Source: Nostoc sp. NIES-4103 (GTDB lineage Bacteria; Cyanobacteriota; Cyanobacteriia; Cyanobacteriales; Nostocaceae). Taken from it: a DNA stretch of 64,000 nt. The notes below the pieces were generated by a model, which made no database searches, had not been told where the DNA came from, and saw only the letters and a list, made by a program, of their open reading frames with translations. The position numbers and the translations under genes are program-made. The stretch covers positions 3,305,044 to 3,369,043 of the forward strand of contig NZ_AP018288.1 in assembly GCF_002368335.1 (NCBI RefSeq), in the 5' to 3' direction. Positions 35,845 to 45,004 of this stretch are shown piece after piece (position 1 is the first letter of the stretch; each line of letters opens with the position of its first letter).

Positions 35845-37597
35845 AGTTACTCATACTTTTGCCGCGTCCTGCTTGCTGATGTTGTTCAACAGTCTGACAA
35901 TTATGCCTAGCAAGGCACAAATACCTCAAACCAATTCTCCCTCGCTTGTGCCACTTCCGCCGCCGCAGGATGTCCAACCACCTTCCAGAACACCAACAAT
36001 ACCACCCTCTCCACCACAACTACCCCCTCCATCGGAATTATTGCAACCTTCTCAACCACCACCCACACCAGATGAACCACTCCCTGAAGTATCACAAATT
36101 TTCACTGTTAGGCAGTTTGAAGTGATTGGTAGTACAGTATTCAGCCAAAAAAAATTGGCTGAGGTACTTGCTGAATTTACCAACAAACCCATTACTTTTG
36201 CACAATTATTAGAAGCTCGTTTTAAAATTACCGAACTGTACACTCAACAGGGATACATTACTTCTGGAGCTTATATTCCTGAACAAACTCTCACAGATGG
36301 TGTTGTCCAAATCCAAGTAATCGAAGGCAAATTAGAAAATATCCAAGTAACTGGAACAAGGCGACTCAATCCAAATTATATTCGCACTCGTATAGCTAAT
36401 GGCGCATCCACCCCTTTGAATCAAAAACGTTTATTAGAGTCTCTGCAAATATTGCAGCTCAATCCTTTAATTCAAAATTTGTCGGCTGAACTATTTGCTG
36501 GCTCGCGTATCGGTGCTAGTGTGCTGGCTATCAAGGTGACAGAGGCAGATACATTCAATACACAAATAATACTGGACAATGGTCGTTCCCCTAGTGTTGG
36601 TAGTTTCCGACGGCAACTACAAGTTAACGAAGCCAACTTACTAGGGCTAGGAGATAGTATATCGTTAGCATACAGCAATACTGATGGTAGTAATACTATA
36701 GATGTAAGCTACAGCTTGCCTCTCAATCCCCGCAACGGCACTCTCACTTTCAGCTATGGTAAAACATCAGCCGATATTATTGAACGTCCTTTTAATGCAC
36801 TAAATATTGAATTAGCTTCCCAATATTACGAACTCACATTCCGCCAGCCACTAGTACAAACTCCCAACGAAGAATTCGCCCTTGGAATAACTGCTTCTCG
36901 CAGAGAAAGTGATATTTCCTCCTCTGTGCTAGAAGAGAATCAGGTTCCCCTTTTTCTACTTTCACCAGGGGCTGATGCAAACGGAAACACTCGTGTTTCT
37001 GCGTTGAGATTCTTTCAAGAATGGACTTCTCGCAATAGCCAAGAAGTGATTGCTGCTCGCTCTGAGTTGAGCTTGGGAATTGGTGCATTTAATGCCACAA
37101 TTAATGATACCGAGCCTGATAGCCGCTTTTTCGCTTGGCGGGGACAAGCGCAATGGGTACGCCTGTTAGCTCCTGATACCCTACTGTTAATTCGTGGCGA
37201 TGTACAACTGGCTTCTACAACACTTTTAGCTTCAGAACAATTTGGTTTAGGTGGTACCAATAGTGTTCGGGGGTATCGCCAAGATTTACTTTTAACCGAT
37301 AATGGCGCTCTTGCTTCTGCTGAACTGCGATTACCGATTTTGCGTGTGTCTGAGTGGAATGGAGTTCTGCAAGTTTCTCCATTTGTTGATGTTGGCACCG
37401 CTTGGAATAATTCGTCGAGTAGGGATGAGAATGATACTAATACCCTAGCTTCTGTTGGTTTGGGCTTACGTTGGTTACAAGGTAATAACTTTAATGCTGC
37501 TATTGAGTGGGGAATTCCTTTAGTTTCTGTTGATACTCAAAGCAATACATGGCAAGAAAATGGTTTGTATTTTTTTGTACAATATACTCCGTTTTAA
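35834..37597 (+). CDS. ShlB/FhaC/HecB-family outer-membrane transporter (TpsB)
   Basis: The 587-residue protein is the partner porin that exports the TpsA protein. It has a signal peptide, a proline-rich linker (about 35-90), two POTRA domains (about 100-260; FTVRQFEVIGSTVFSQKKL and IEGKLENIQVTG), and a 16-strand beta-barrel. The barrel carries the conserved GGTNSVRGYRQDLL (lid-lock VRGY motif) and ends LYFFVQYTPF with a terminal phenylalanine, the outer-membrane insertion signal. The ATG at 35834 lies inside the last codons of the TpsA gene, implying translational coupling. The frame runs further upstream but without signal-peptide features. Confidence 0.92.
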   Translation: MVAKVTHTFAASCLLMLFNSLTIMPSKAQIPQTNSPSLVPLPPPQDVQPPSRTPTIPPSPPQLPPPSELLQPSQPPPTPDEPLPEVSQIFTVRQFEVIGSTVFSQKKLAEVLAEFTNKPITFAQLLEARFKITELYTQQGYITSGAYIPEQTLTDGVVQIQVIEGKLENIQVTGTRRLNPNYIRTRIANGASTPLNQKRLLESLQILQLNPLIQNLSAELFAGSRIGASVLAIKVTEADTFNTQIILDNGRSPSVGSFRRQLQVNEANLLGLGDSISLAYSNTDGSNTIDVSYSLPLNPRNGTLTFSYGKTSADIIERPFNALNIELASQYYELTFRQPLVQTPNEEFALGITASRRESDISSSVLEENQVPLFLLSPGADANGNTRVSALRFFQEWTSRNSQEVIAARSELSLGIGAFNATINDTEPDSRFFAWRGQAQWVRLLAPDTLLLIRGDVQLASTTLLASEQFGLGGTNSVRGYRQDLLLTDNGALASAELRLPILRVSEWNGVLQVSPFVDVGTAWNNSSSRDENDTNTLASVGLGLRWLQGNNFNAAIEWGIPLVSVDTQSNTWQENGLYFFVQYTPF

Positions 37598-37699
37598 GCT
37601 CACGCAGAGTTGCAGAGCTTAAGCAAATTTGACAACGTTTATACAATAATTAACTAAAAGGTTTATATTTTATCCAAAAATCAGTTTTCAGGAATTTTT

Positions 37700-40384
37700 A
37701 TGAAGTTTTCCAAGTATTTACTACTAGTATTGTTGACTGCATTTTTTTGCATATTCTTATCGCTGTTTTTTGATTTATATAATTATTCAAGGACAGGATT
37801 TAGAGAATCTAATATCCAAGGTCAAAATTCAAATATCCTATTTTCTCCTGTTTTAGCAACAACAACGACTAACAGCATGGAGACTTCTATCTTAGTTGAG
37901 CAAAGTCAAACATTTTATGAAGCTGGACAGTTCATCGAGGCTGTACAACTGTTAAAAAAAGCCGCAGATGAATTTAAAGCTAATCATGATACATTGAATG
38001 AAGCTGTGGCTTTGAGCAATCTTTCTTTAGCCTACCAACAGCTAGGACAATGGCAAGAGGCAACTGAAGCGATCGCCCAAAGTATTAAAGTATTACAAAC
38101 TCTGAAAAATTCGGCTTCCTCCCAAGAACAATGGCAACTTCTTGCCCAAGCTTTAGATGTTCAAGGAGGGCTGGAATTAAGACGGGGAAAAACTGAAGCA
38201 GCCTTGGGTACTTGGCAAGAAGCGGCTAAAATTTATCAACAATTAGATGATACATCAGCACTGCTTCGCAATCACATTAATCAAGCCCAAGCAATGCAAG
38301 CTTTAGGAAATTATCTGCTTGCAGATAAAACCTTAACCTCAGTTCAAGAAATGCTCAAAAAACAACCAGATTCTGCTTTAAAAGCCACAGTATTGAATGG
38401 TTTAGCGAATGTCTGGCGAAGCTTGGGTTATTTAAGGAATTCAGAGAAAACTCTAGAAGAAAGTTATTCTATTGCTAGGAAAGTAGGAGATGCGATCGCT
38501 CAAAGTAATGCTTTACTGAGTTTAGGTAATACAGCCCGCGCTCAATCATACGCTCAAGTTAGTTTGGGTAATTTAAAAAACGCCAAGGATTACACTAAGA
38601 ATGCAATTCAATACTATCAACAAGCAGCACAAATTGTATCTGCAACATCTACTGTACATCTCCAGGCTCAACTAAATTTATTGAGATTATTGGTAGAACA
38701 AAAAGAATTTAATACAACCAAAGCATTATTGCCGCAAATTCAGTCACAAATAGACAGTTTACCTCCAAGTCGGACTGCTGTGAACTACCGGATTAACTTT
38801 GCCCAAAGTCTGAGCAAAATGATCCAAAACTCTGTTCAGCCAAAAGATGTTGCTCAAATACTAGCGCCAGCTGTGCAAGTAGCTCAGAGTTTGAAAGATG
38901 AACGAACTGAATCTTATGCCCTTGGTACACTTGGCGAACTGTACGAAAAAATCGGACAGTTATCTGATGCCAAAAACCTCACACAGCAAGCTTTGTTCAA
39001 AGCTGAATCTATTGATGCTCAAGACATCGCTTATCAATGGCATTGGCAAATGGGACGAATACTTCAAAAGCAATCTGATATCCCAGCAGCAACAGCAGCT
39101 TACAGTCGAGCATATAACGCCCTCAAGTCCCTCCGCAACGATTTAGTTGCGATTAATCCCGACGTACAATTTTCTTTCCGCGAGAGTATAGAACCAGTTT
39201 ATCGGCAGTATGTTGATTTACTGCTGCAATCTGAAGTTTCGGATCAAAAAGTAAATAACCTCATTCAAGTTCGTCAGGTACTTGAATCTCTCCAGCTTGC
39301 AGAATTAGATAACTTTTTTCGTTCACCCTGTTTACGTCCAAAAGTGGACATTGACGAATTAGTCGAGAAGGAAAAATTTACAGCTATTATCTATCCAATT
39401 ATTTTAGATAATCGATTAGAAATTATCACCAAGTTTCCAGGGAAAGATACAATTTACCACAACACTACTAAGGTATCTCAAGATGTTATAGAAAAGACTG
39501 TAGAACAACTACAAAAAGATTTACCTATTGCCAGTCGTGAGCTTGATGTTAAAGAACACTCACAACAGTTATATGATTGGTTAATTAGACCTAATGAATC
39601 AAATTTAGCAAGTGCAGGCATCAAATCTTTAGTATTTGTACTAGATGGTTCTTTGCGGAATATCCCAATGGCGATTCTCTATGACCGACGACAGCAGAAA
39701 TATCTGGTAGAGAAGTATGCTATTTCTTTAGCACCTGGTTTGCAACTTGTTGATCCTAAACCTTGGCAAAAAGTACAGTTAAATGCTTTAATCGCTGGAA
39801 TTGAACAAGAACGCTTTATTGAAGGTAAAACCTTTCCTGAACTCTCAAATGTGACACAGGAATTAAAAAAAGTCCAGTCTGAAGTTAAAGCAAGTGAAGA
39901 ACTTTTGAATCAAAAATTTACGAAAAATAATTTGCAAAAGCAGATTCAATCTCATGCTTTTTCAATAGTGCATCTTGCTACTCACGGACAGTTTAGTTCA
40001 GATTCCGAACAAACCTATATTCTTACCTGGAATGAACTATTGAATGTTCAAGATTTAGATACTTTACTACGAGCCAGGGGTGAAAGCCGACCAGAAACTA
40101 TAGAATTACTCGTCCTTAGTGCTTGCAAAACTGCCACTGGAGACAAACGAGCTGCTTTAGGATTGGCTGGAGTAGCGGTACGGGCTGGCGCACGCAGTAC
40201 CATTGCAACTTTGTGGACAGTAGACGATGAATCTACCAGCGATTTTATGGGTGAATTATATCGACAGTTGGATGCTGGAGTCAGTAAAGCTGAAGCCTTG
40301 CAACGTTCTCAACTTGCAATTTTAGCTAAAGAAAATCGTCCATATTTCTGGGCACCTTATGTTCTTGTTGGCAATTGGTTGTAA
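37700..40384 (+). CDS. TPR-CHAT protein (secreted or anchored caspase-like protease)
   Basis: The 894-residue protein has a single hydrophobic N-terminal segment (about 5-28, LLLVLLTAFFCIFLSLFF) acting as anchor or signal. TPR repeats run about 60-480 (ALSNLSLAYQQLGQWQEA is one unit), and a CHAT domain spans about 600-890. The catalytic pair His762 (HLATHG) and Cys809 (LSACKT) is intact, followed by GLAGVAVRAGARSTIATLW, a family signature. It is last in the cluster, 102 bp after TpsB. Such proteins are common near TpsA/DUF928 genes in cyanobacteria; targets are unknown. Confidence 0.92.
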   Translation: MKFSKYLLLVLLTAFFCIFLSLFFDLYNYSRTGFRESNIQGQNSNILFSPVLATTTTNSMETSILVEQSQTFYEAGQFIEAVQLLKKAADEFKANHDTLNEAVALSNLSLAYQQLGQWQEATEAIAQSIKVLQTLKNSASSQEQWQLLAQALDVQGGLELRRGKTEAALGTWQEAAKIYQQLDDTSALLRNHINQAQAMQALGNYLLADKTLTSVQEMLKKQPDSALKATVLNGLANVWRSLGYLRNSEKTLEESYSIARKVGDAIAQSNALLSLGNTARAQSYAQVSLGNLKNAKDYTKNAIQYYQQAAQIVSATSTVHLQAQLNLLRLLVEQKEFNTTKALLPQIQSQIDSLPPSRTAVNYRINFAQSLSKMIQNSVQPKDVAQILAPAVQVAQSLKDERTESYALGTLGELYEKIGQLSDAKNLTQQALFKAESIDAQDIAYQWHWQMGRILQKQSDIPAATAAYSRAYNALKSLRNDLVAINPDVQFSFRESIEPVYRQYVDLLLQSEVSDQKVNNLIQVRQVLESLQLAELDNFFRSPCLRPKVDIDELVEKEKFTAIIYPIILDNRLEIITKFPGKDTIYHNTTKVSQDVIEKTVEQLQKDLPIASRELDVKEHSQQLYDWLIRPNESNLASAGIKSLVFVLDGSLRNIPMAILYDRRQQKYLVEKYAISLAPGLQLVDPKPWQKVQLNALIAGIEQERFIEGKTFPELSNVTQELKKVQSEVKASEELLNQKFTKNNLQKQIQSHAFSIVHLATHGQFSSDSEQTYILTWNELLNVQDLDTLLRARGESRPETIELLVLSACKTATGDKRAALGLAGVAVRAGARSTIATLWTVDDESTSDFMGELYRQLDAGVSKAEALQRSQLAILAKENRPYFWAPYVLVGNWL

Positions 40385-41089
40385 AAAAATTTTGGATTAG
40401 CCCACATGGTAGTAAAAATGCCATTTGTCCCAAATGCTCTCACAATCCAGCGATCGCAAAACTAACAGCACCACTAGCTCAAAAGATGAGAGCAGGCTGA
40501 GAGCCTTCTATGGGGTTACCGGGGAGCAACGCGATTTTGTGAGATGGCAGAGCTGGGGGAGCTGGGGAGGCTGGGGAAGAGGAATAAATTAAGTGTATTT
40601 ATCATATTTTAAGTAGCAAAAAGGACTATATTTTCTCTTTTCTCCCCCAGCTACCCCAGCTACCCCCGCTCCCAAGCGCTCATTTCACGATGATCTCACG
40701 CTCTTTGCGCGTTGCTCCCGGTTACCCCTCCAGTTCAGACTCCCCTGATTCCTACTATTGTATTGATGAGCGCAAAAATCCTGGGTGTTATTTCAGTTTG
40801 TCGCTTACTGCTCAAGACCATCGGTCATGGCTGCATATCTTTTTTGCGATCGCGTAGGGATATGCAACCAAAAGCTTATGCATTTAAGTATCATCATAAA
40901 AAATGGTATCCATAACCGATTCAATACTTAGTACTAGCTGAAACCGCTACTTTTGTCTTCAATTTCAAAAGTTTGTGGTTGATTGACTTTTTTGGTTGAT
41001 TACTTTGTCCTGGTGTCACATAAAAGATTGCGAGATTGATGGTATTTTATTTAGGCACAAACTCCTTGATTCCAATCTTGATACAAGCT
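40385..41089. other. Intergenic region with STRR sequence, no gene
   Basis: Purine-rich repeats (GCTGGGGGAGCTGGGGAGG and the complementary CCCCCAGCTACC type, 40550-40675) form a broad inverted pair. A 67-codon frame at 40712 has repeat-like composition. I saw no supported gene or RNA. Confidence 0.5.
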
Positions 41090-41728
41090 ATGACACTCAA
41101 TTTATATTTACTGCGGCATGGAGAAACTACTTTTAGTCAAAGTGGTAACTTCTGCGGTGAAACTGATGCGGAACTGACCTCTGAAGGGATGCAAATGGCA
41201 GAGAGTTTTGCCGATGTTTATCAAAAATTGAAGTGGGAGGCTGTTTATGTTAGCCCAATGAAGCGCACAGTTGCAACTGCCAAACCATTTTGTGATGCTA
41301 TCGGTATGGTTATGCAGTTACGTGACGGACTTAGAGAAGGTAGTTACGGTACTTGGGAAACTAAGAGTAAATCGTTTGTCCAAAACAATTACCCAGAAAA
41401 CTATGTAAAATGGTTGACAGAACCCGCTTGGAATGCACCATTAGGTGGAGAAACCGCGGTAGATATTGCTAACCGTTCTATGCCCGTAATTGCTGAAATT
41501 CAAGAAAAACATCCCCAAGGTAATGTTTTAGTAGTTTCTCATAAAGCCACGATTCGGATTCTGCTTTGCAGTTTACTGGGTATTGATTTGGGGCGCTATC
41601 GCTATCGGGTGAATATTTTGGTTGCGTCAGTAAGTATGGTTAAATTTGACGTTAATGGCCCTTTGTTAGAAATATTAGGCGATCGCCATCATATACCTGA
41701 TCATATTCGCTCTCGTCCGGGAACATAA
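41090..41728 (+). CDS. Histidine phosphatase (phosphoglycerate-mutase-like) family protein
   Basis: The 212-residue enzyme has the phosphohistidine motif LYLLRHGET at its N-terminus, an arginine in SPMKRT and the second histidine in VVSHKATIRI, plus the active-site region LREGSYGTWE. The family includes phosphatases and mutases acting on small phosphorylated metabolites; the substrate is not predictable here. The start at 41090 begins the conserved strand directly; the frame is open 18 codons further upstream, but those codons are not family-like. Confidence 0.88.
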   Translation: MTLNLYLLRHGETTFSQSGNFCGETDAELTSEGMQMAESFADVYQKLKWEAVYVSPMKRTVATAKPFCDAIGMVMQLRDGLREGSYGTWETKSKSFVQNNYPENYVKWLTEPAWNAPLGGETAVDIANRSMPVIAEIQEKHPQGNVLVVSHKATIRILLCSLLGIDLGRYRYRVNILVASVSMVKFDVNGPLLEILGDRHHIPDHIRSRPGT

Positions 41729-43062
41729 TAGTCTCTATTAGTAGTAGTCCACCACAGAGATTATGACAGGTATAATTATTGTTTTTGTCCCTTTGTCTAG
41801 ATATTGAGCGCGTCAGTTCTACATGTCAAAATTAATGTGGCAAAGTACTACTAAGGCTTTCATTTGATGAGCTTGCGTCTTGTTTGGTTCAGTACTGTGT
41901 AACTTCTACACGCCTCCAGGCGTAGTAAGGAGCATAAAAGACAAATAAATTACACACCCCTTGACGAGAATATTGGTAATCTATTCGTGGTGGTTGACGT
42001 GCTTGAAAATGGTTTTGGTTCTACGACATTAGCGCTCTAATTGATACTGGACTTAAGACTAGTCAGGAGTGCGAAAGATTTGATACTATAGCTGTCGCCA
42101 GTAGTGTTAGGACATCAACAGATGGTAAAACCTAGACACAAAGCGAAAAGTCGGAGCGGCGGCTTCCGCCGATCTGAACTTTTCAAGACAAAGACTTTTC
42201 ACCCAGTACCCAGTCCCTAGTCCCCAGTCCCCAGCTATACCTTCCACGCCGACTGATTCTCAATCTTTCCACACCTCACAAAGCAGAACGACCCACGAGT
42301 TTACCGCCGCTACCCGAATGGCACGCTCGTTAAGCAGAAATCCTTGATATTACTGGTGCAAGGGGTGTAGGGAACTTTGAAGAAGTAACCTCTGTTTCAC
42401 CTCTAACAAATGAATGGTTATTAACACTACACCCGTTGCGCCACCCCCAACAAGATAGCCCAGACGAGGTTTCACGTTTTCAAGCGTGCCATTCGCCTTA
42501 AAAGGCGAGGTTTTAGACCCTATTGTTTCGATAAATTAAAGTTTCATAAAGTAATTGCCCTGTGAAAATGAGGCTACAACTGTAATATTGCGGTAAATTT
42601 TAGTTTGATGATAACTAGAACTTACTTGTTTTGTCAGATAAAATTACTGATTATTGAATACATATATAGACTTTTAGCTGATAGTATGACACCTCTTAAG
42701 AACGAGATTTAAACATTTTTGAGGAAAATTGTACTACTGATTTCCTTTTTAGGGGTATCTACGGTTGCTGCAAAATCTGATGCGATCAGACTACTAATTT
42801 ATGAAGTTTTGAATTTAATCTTGTGTCAACATATGAATTAAAGGTAAGATACTCACAGAAATTTCACCTCAAATTAATAAATGCTAATATTTATCCTCAT
42901 ATAACTGCTGGATAAAACTTTTCAGCTATTGTTTATTGTGCATGTTTTACCTAAAATCAGCACGTAATTTCGTATGTGCATCCTTGGGTAATCTACAGCT
43001 TACTAATACTGTTTGAACTGTTTACATAGCAACAACAACGACTAGTCATTATAAATAAACTC
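41729..43062. other. Long intergenic region with one MITE-like copy
   Basis: No gene could be supported in these 1.3 kb. It includes a MITE-like family B copy (listed separately), short inverted repeats around 41915-41925 and 42488-42512 (CGCCTTAAAAGGCG followed by AGGTTTTA), and AT-rich DNA upstream of the 292-residue gene. Confidence 0.5.
42087..42239. mobile_element. MITE-like element, family B, copy 1 (with insert)
   Basis: The ends are TATAGCTG and CAGCTATA. The core TAGTGTTAGGACATCAACAGA and AACCTAGACACAAA are shared with four other copies. This copy is 153 bp, against about 105 bp for most others, because about 48 bp with a GGAGCGGCGGCTTCC palindrome is inserted in the middle. Confidence 0.75.
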
Positions 43063-43941
43063 ATGATTACACTACAAGATTTTCTACCTTGGATTGATAT
43101 TGCTCGTATAGATAGTTTGATGGAGAATACTTGTAAAGATGCAATCACTAATTCCAGAACTCTCTACTGGTTTATGCAGAGGTTTGTACGTTATAGCAGA
43201 ACGTACAGTTATGTAGTGCCTGCTCTAGCTAGTAAGATTGGCTCTAGTTTGTTGTTTCAAGAAACAGGTTGTTCTACTTTAGAGTGTGGTGAGCGTTCAA
43301 TGGATGTTGCCGCTAAAGTATTTGCAGCATCAATTGAAGAATTTCGTGATCCAAGAACGGGAGTTTCTCACCGTACCTTGTCCTATGCCTTACTGGATAA
43401 ATTGGCTCAGTATGCTGATTTATCAACTCAAGAAATACACCAGATAGCTTCGTTAGGTACATGGTTAAATGACATCCTACTGCAAGTAGAAGCAGGCTAT
43501 GATGCTGATCCGACAAATCTGTCCAGCTTGATAGAGGCAATGGGATTTCACGCAGCAACAGAAACAATTGGTGGGCATGAGTTCAGTATTATAAATAACG
43601 TGATTTTTTCAAAGCAACGTAGCGATCACTTTGGTCAATTTATCAAAAGCAATAAAGTGAAATTTCCAGAATGTAGTGTCAGTCCTTGGTATTGGATAGT
43701 AATTCACGGTACCGATAACACAGTTGGTGTAGAAGCAGATCATTCAGATGAAGCTATCAATGCTTTAAATTTAGCCGTCCAATATACCTCTGTGCCTGAA
43801 GAGCAAATAATTGCTTGGGCTGGGAAAGGAGTTGCCAAATTTGCTCATGTCCAAGAAACCTTCTTCCGACGTTTGCAAGATGAGTTACATACTGTTTTGG
43901 CAACAACAGCAACTAATAAATCTTACGCAACACTAGTGTAA
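43063..43941 (+). CDS. Hypothetical alpha-helical protein (292 residues)
   Basis: I do not recognise a family. The protein is soluble, largely helical and lacks a signal peptide. Distinct stretches are TLYWFMQRFVRYSRTYSYVVPAL, GYDADPTNLSSLIEAMGFHA and VGVEADHSDEAINALNLAV. Spaced His, Glu and Asp residues (GGHEFS, EADHSDE) recall helical metal-binding or haem-oxygenase-like folds, but this is a weak inference. It is flanked on both sides by about 1 kb of repeat-bearing DNA and has no operon partner. Confidence 0.65.
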   Translation: MITLQDFLPWIDIARIDSLMENTCKDAITNSRTLYWFMQRFVRYSRTYSYVVPALASKIGSSLLFQETGCSTLECGERSMDVAAKVFAASIEEFRDPRTGVSHRTLSYALLDKLAQYADLSTQEIHQIASLGTWLNDILLQVEAGYDADPTNLSSLIEAMGFHAATETIGGHEFSIINNVIFSKQRSDHFGQFIKSNKVKFPECSVSPWYWIVIHGTDNTVGVEADHSDEAINALNLAVQYTSVPEEQIIAWAGKGVAKFAHVQETFFRRLQDELHTVLATTATNKSYATLV

Positions 43942-44077
43942 TTAATAGCAATTAGCAATTTGTGAGGGAGTTGCCGACTTGAGTGGACTGCTGTTAAGTG
44001 GCGTGAGACGCTACGCTTTTTGAGTGTCTGGCAAACTCCCAATATCACGAACTGATACTATTTCACGAAAATTCTGA

Positions 44078-44182
44078 TATAGCTAGGGACTAGGGACTGG
44101 GGACTGGTGACTGGGTGAAAAGTCTTTTTGTGTCTAGGTTTTATTATCTGTTGATGTCCTAACACTACTGGCGACTGCTATA
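44078..44182. mobile_element. MITE-like element, family B, copy 2
   Basis: This is a 105-bp copy with TATAGCT and GCTATA termini. The GGGACTAGGGACTGG STRR arm is followed by GTGAAAAGTCTTTTTGTGTC and the shared GATGTCCTAACACTACTGGCG. Confidence 0.8.
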
Positions 44183-44196
44183 CATATAGATTTTTT

Positions 44197-44228
44197 GTAG
44201 GGGCGCACAGCTAGCTGTGCGCCCCTAC
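44197..44228. repeat. Perfect 32-bp palindrome
   Basis: GTAGGGGCGCACAGCT is followed directly by its exact reverse complement, with TTTTTT to the left. It could be extruded as a cruciform, or act as a terminator on the minus strand. Confidence 0.8.
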
Positions 44229-44294
44229 CACTGAATGTCTGATCACTGAGGGGAATGATTGATATTATGTCCGCTTAAACACTTATGATACCTG

Positions 44295-44345
44295 TGGAAT
44301 TGGGAATTGGTAATTGGTACTTGGGAATTGGTAATTGGTAATTGG
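44295..44345. repeat. STRR array of AATTGGTA/AATTGGGA heptamers
   Basis: Seven-base units GGAATTG/GTAATTG repeat about six times between the hypothetical gene and the glycosidase gene. Confidence 0.75.
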
Positions 44346-45004
44346 ATTTTACTATTAGTCATCACATCTCACCCATTACCCAGCTTCACTGCGATCGCTA
44401 TCTTCTTCGGAACACAGTAAGACCAAAGCTTACACCTTAATGACGAAACGTCCTATAGTTATATATGCTTAGTGGATTGGCGGACAACTCTAATATACTA
44501 GTAGCTAATTTAACAAAAGATGCGAACGCGACTAAGTTTTATTTTCACAAAACTTGTTAATTTGTGCTAATTTTCAGCAATAAAAACGTTTTGTAGTTAT
44601 TTTGATAGCGTTACCTCGTCAATAATGGCTCATAAGCAGTTTTTTAACTATACTCAATCTGCCTCTAAATGAACAATTTCTAGACAAGATTTGATCATAA
44701 ATATCAATCAAAAAATAATGCTATGTTGGAAATATAAGTAGCCAAAAAATTTTTTATCTGTGTCATAATGTCACGAGCCGGGGCACAGCCCTCGATTAGT
44801 TACCCTGAACAGGAGGGGGTAATCAAGTTCGCCTATGTTGGCCATTGATGCAAGCATAAATGGTCTGATATGTCTATGGAAAAATGTCTTAAATATATGA
44901 ATGAATAAAAAAAGTAAAAATCCTGGAGTTATGAGACAGGCTACTGTGTCTAAACTCATAAAACAAAAATAATTTATTCCATCACAGATAAGGAAGTGAC
45001 TTTA

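Larger units (their letters stand above)
43942..45004. other. Intergenic region with MITE-like copy and palindromes
   Basis: It contains a family B element, a perfect 32-bp palindrome and STRR sequence, listed separately. At 44772-44830 a GC-richer patch includes a TTACCC/GGGTAA stem that might be a leader element for the downstream glycosidase gene. I see no gene. Confidence 0.5.

Noticed and set aside
40712..40915. 67-codon plus-strand frame
   Set aside because: No motif or start signal; flanked by STRR sequence.
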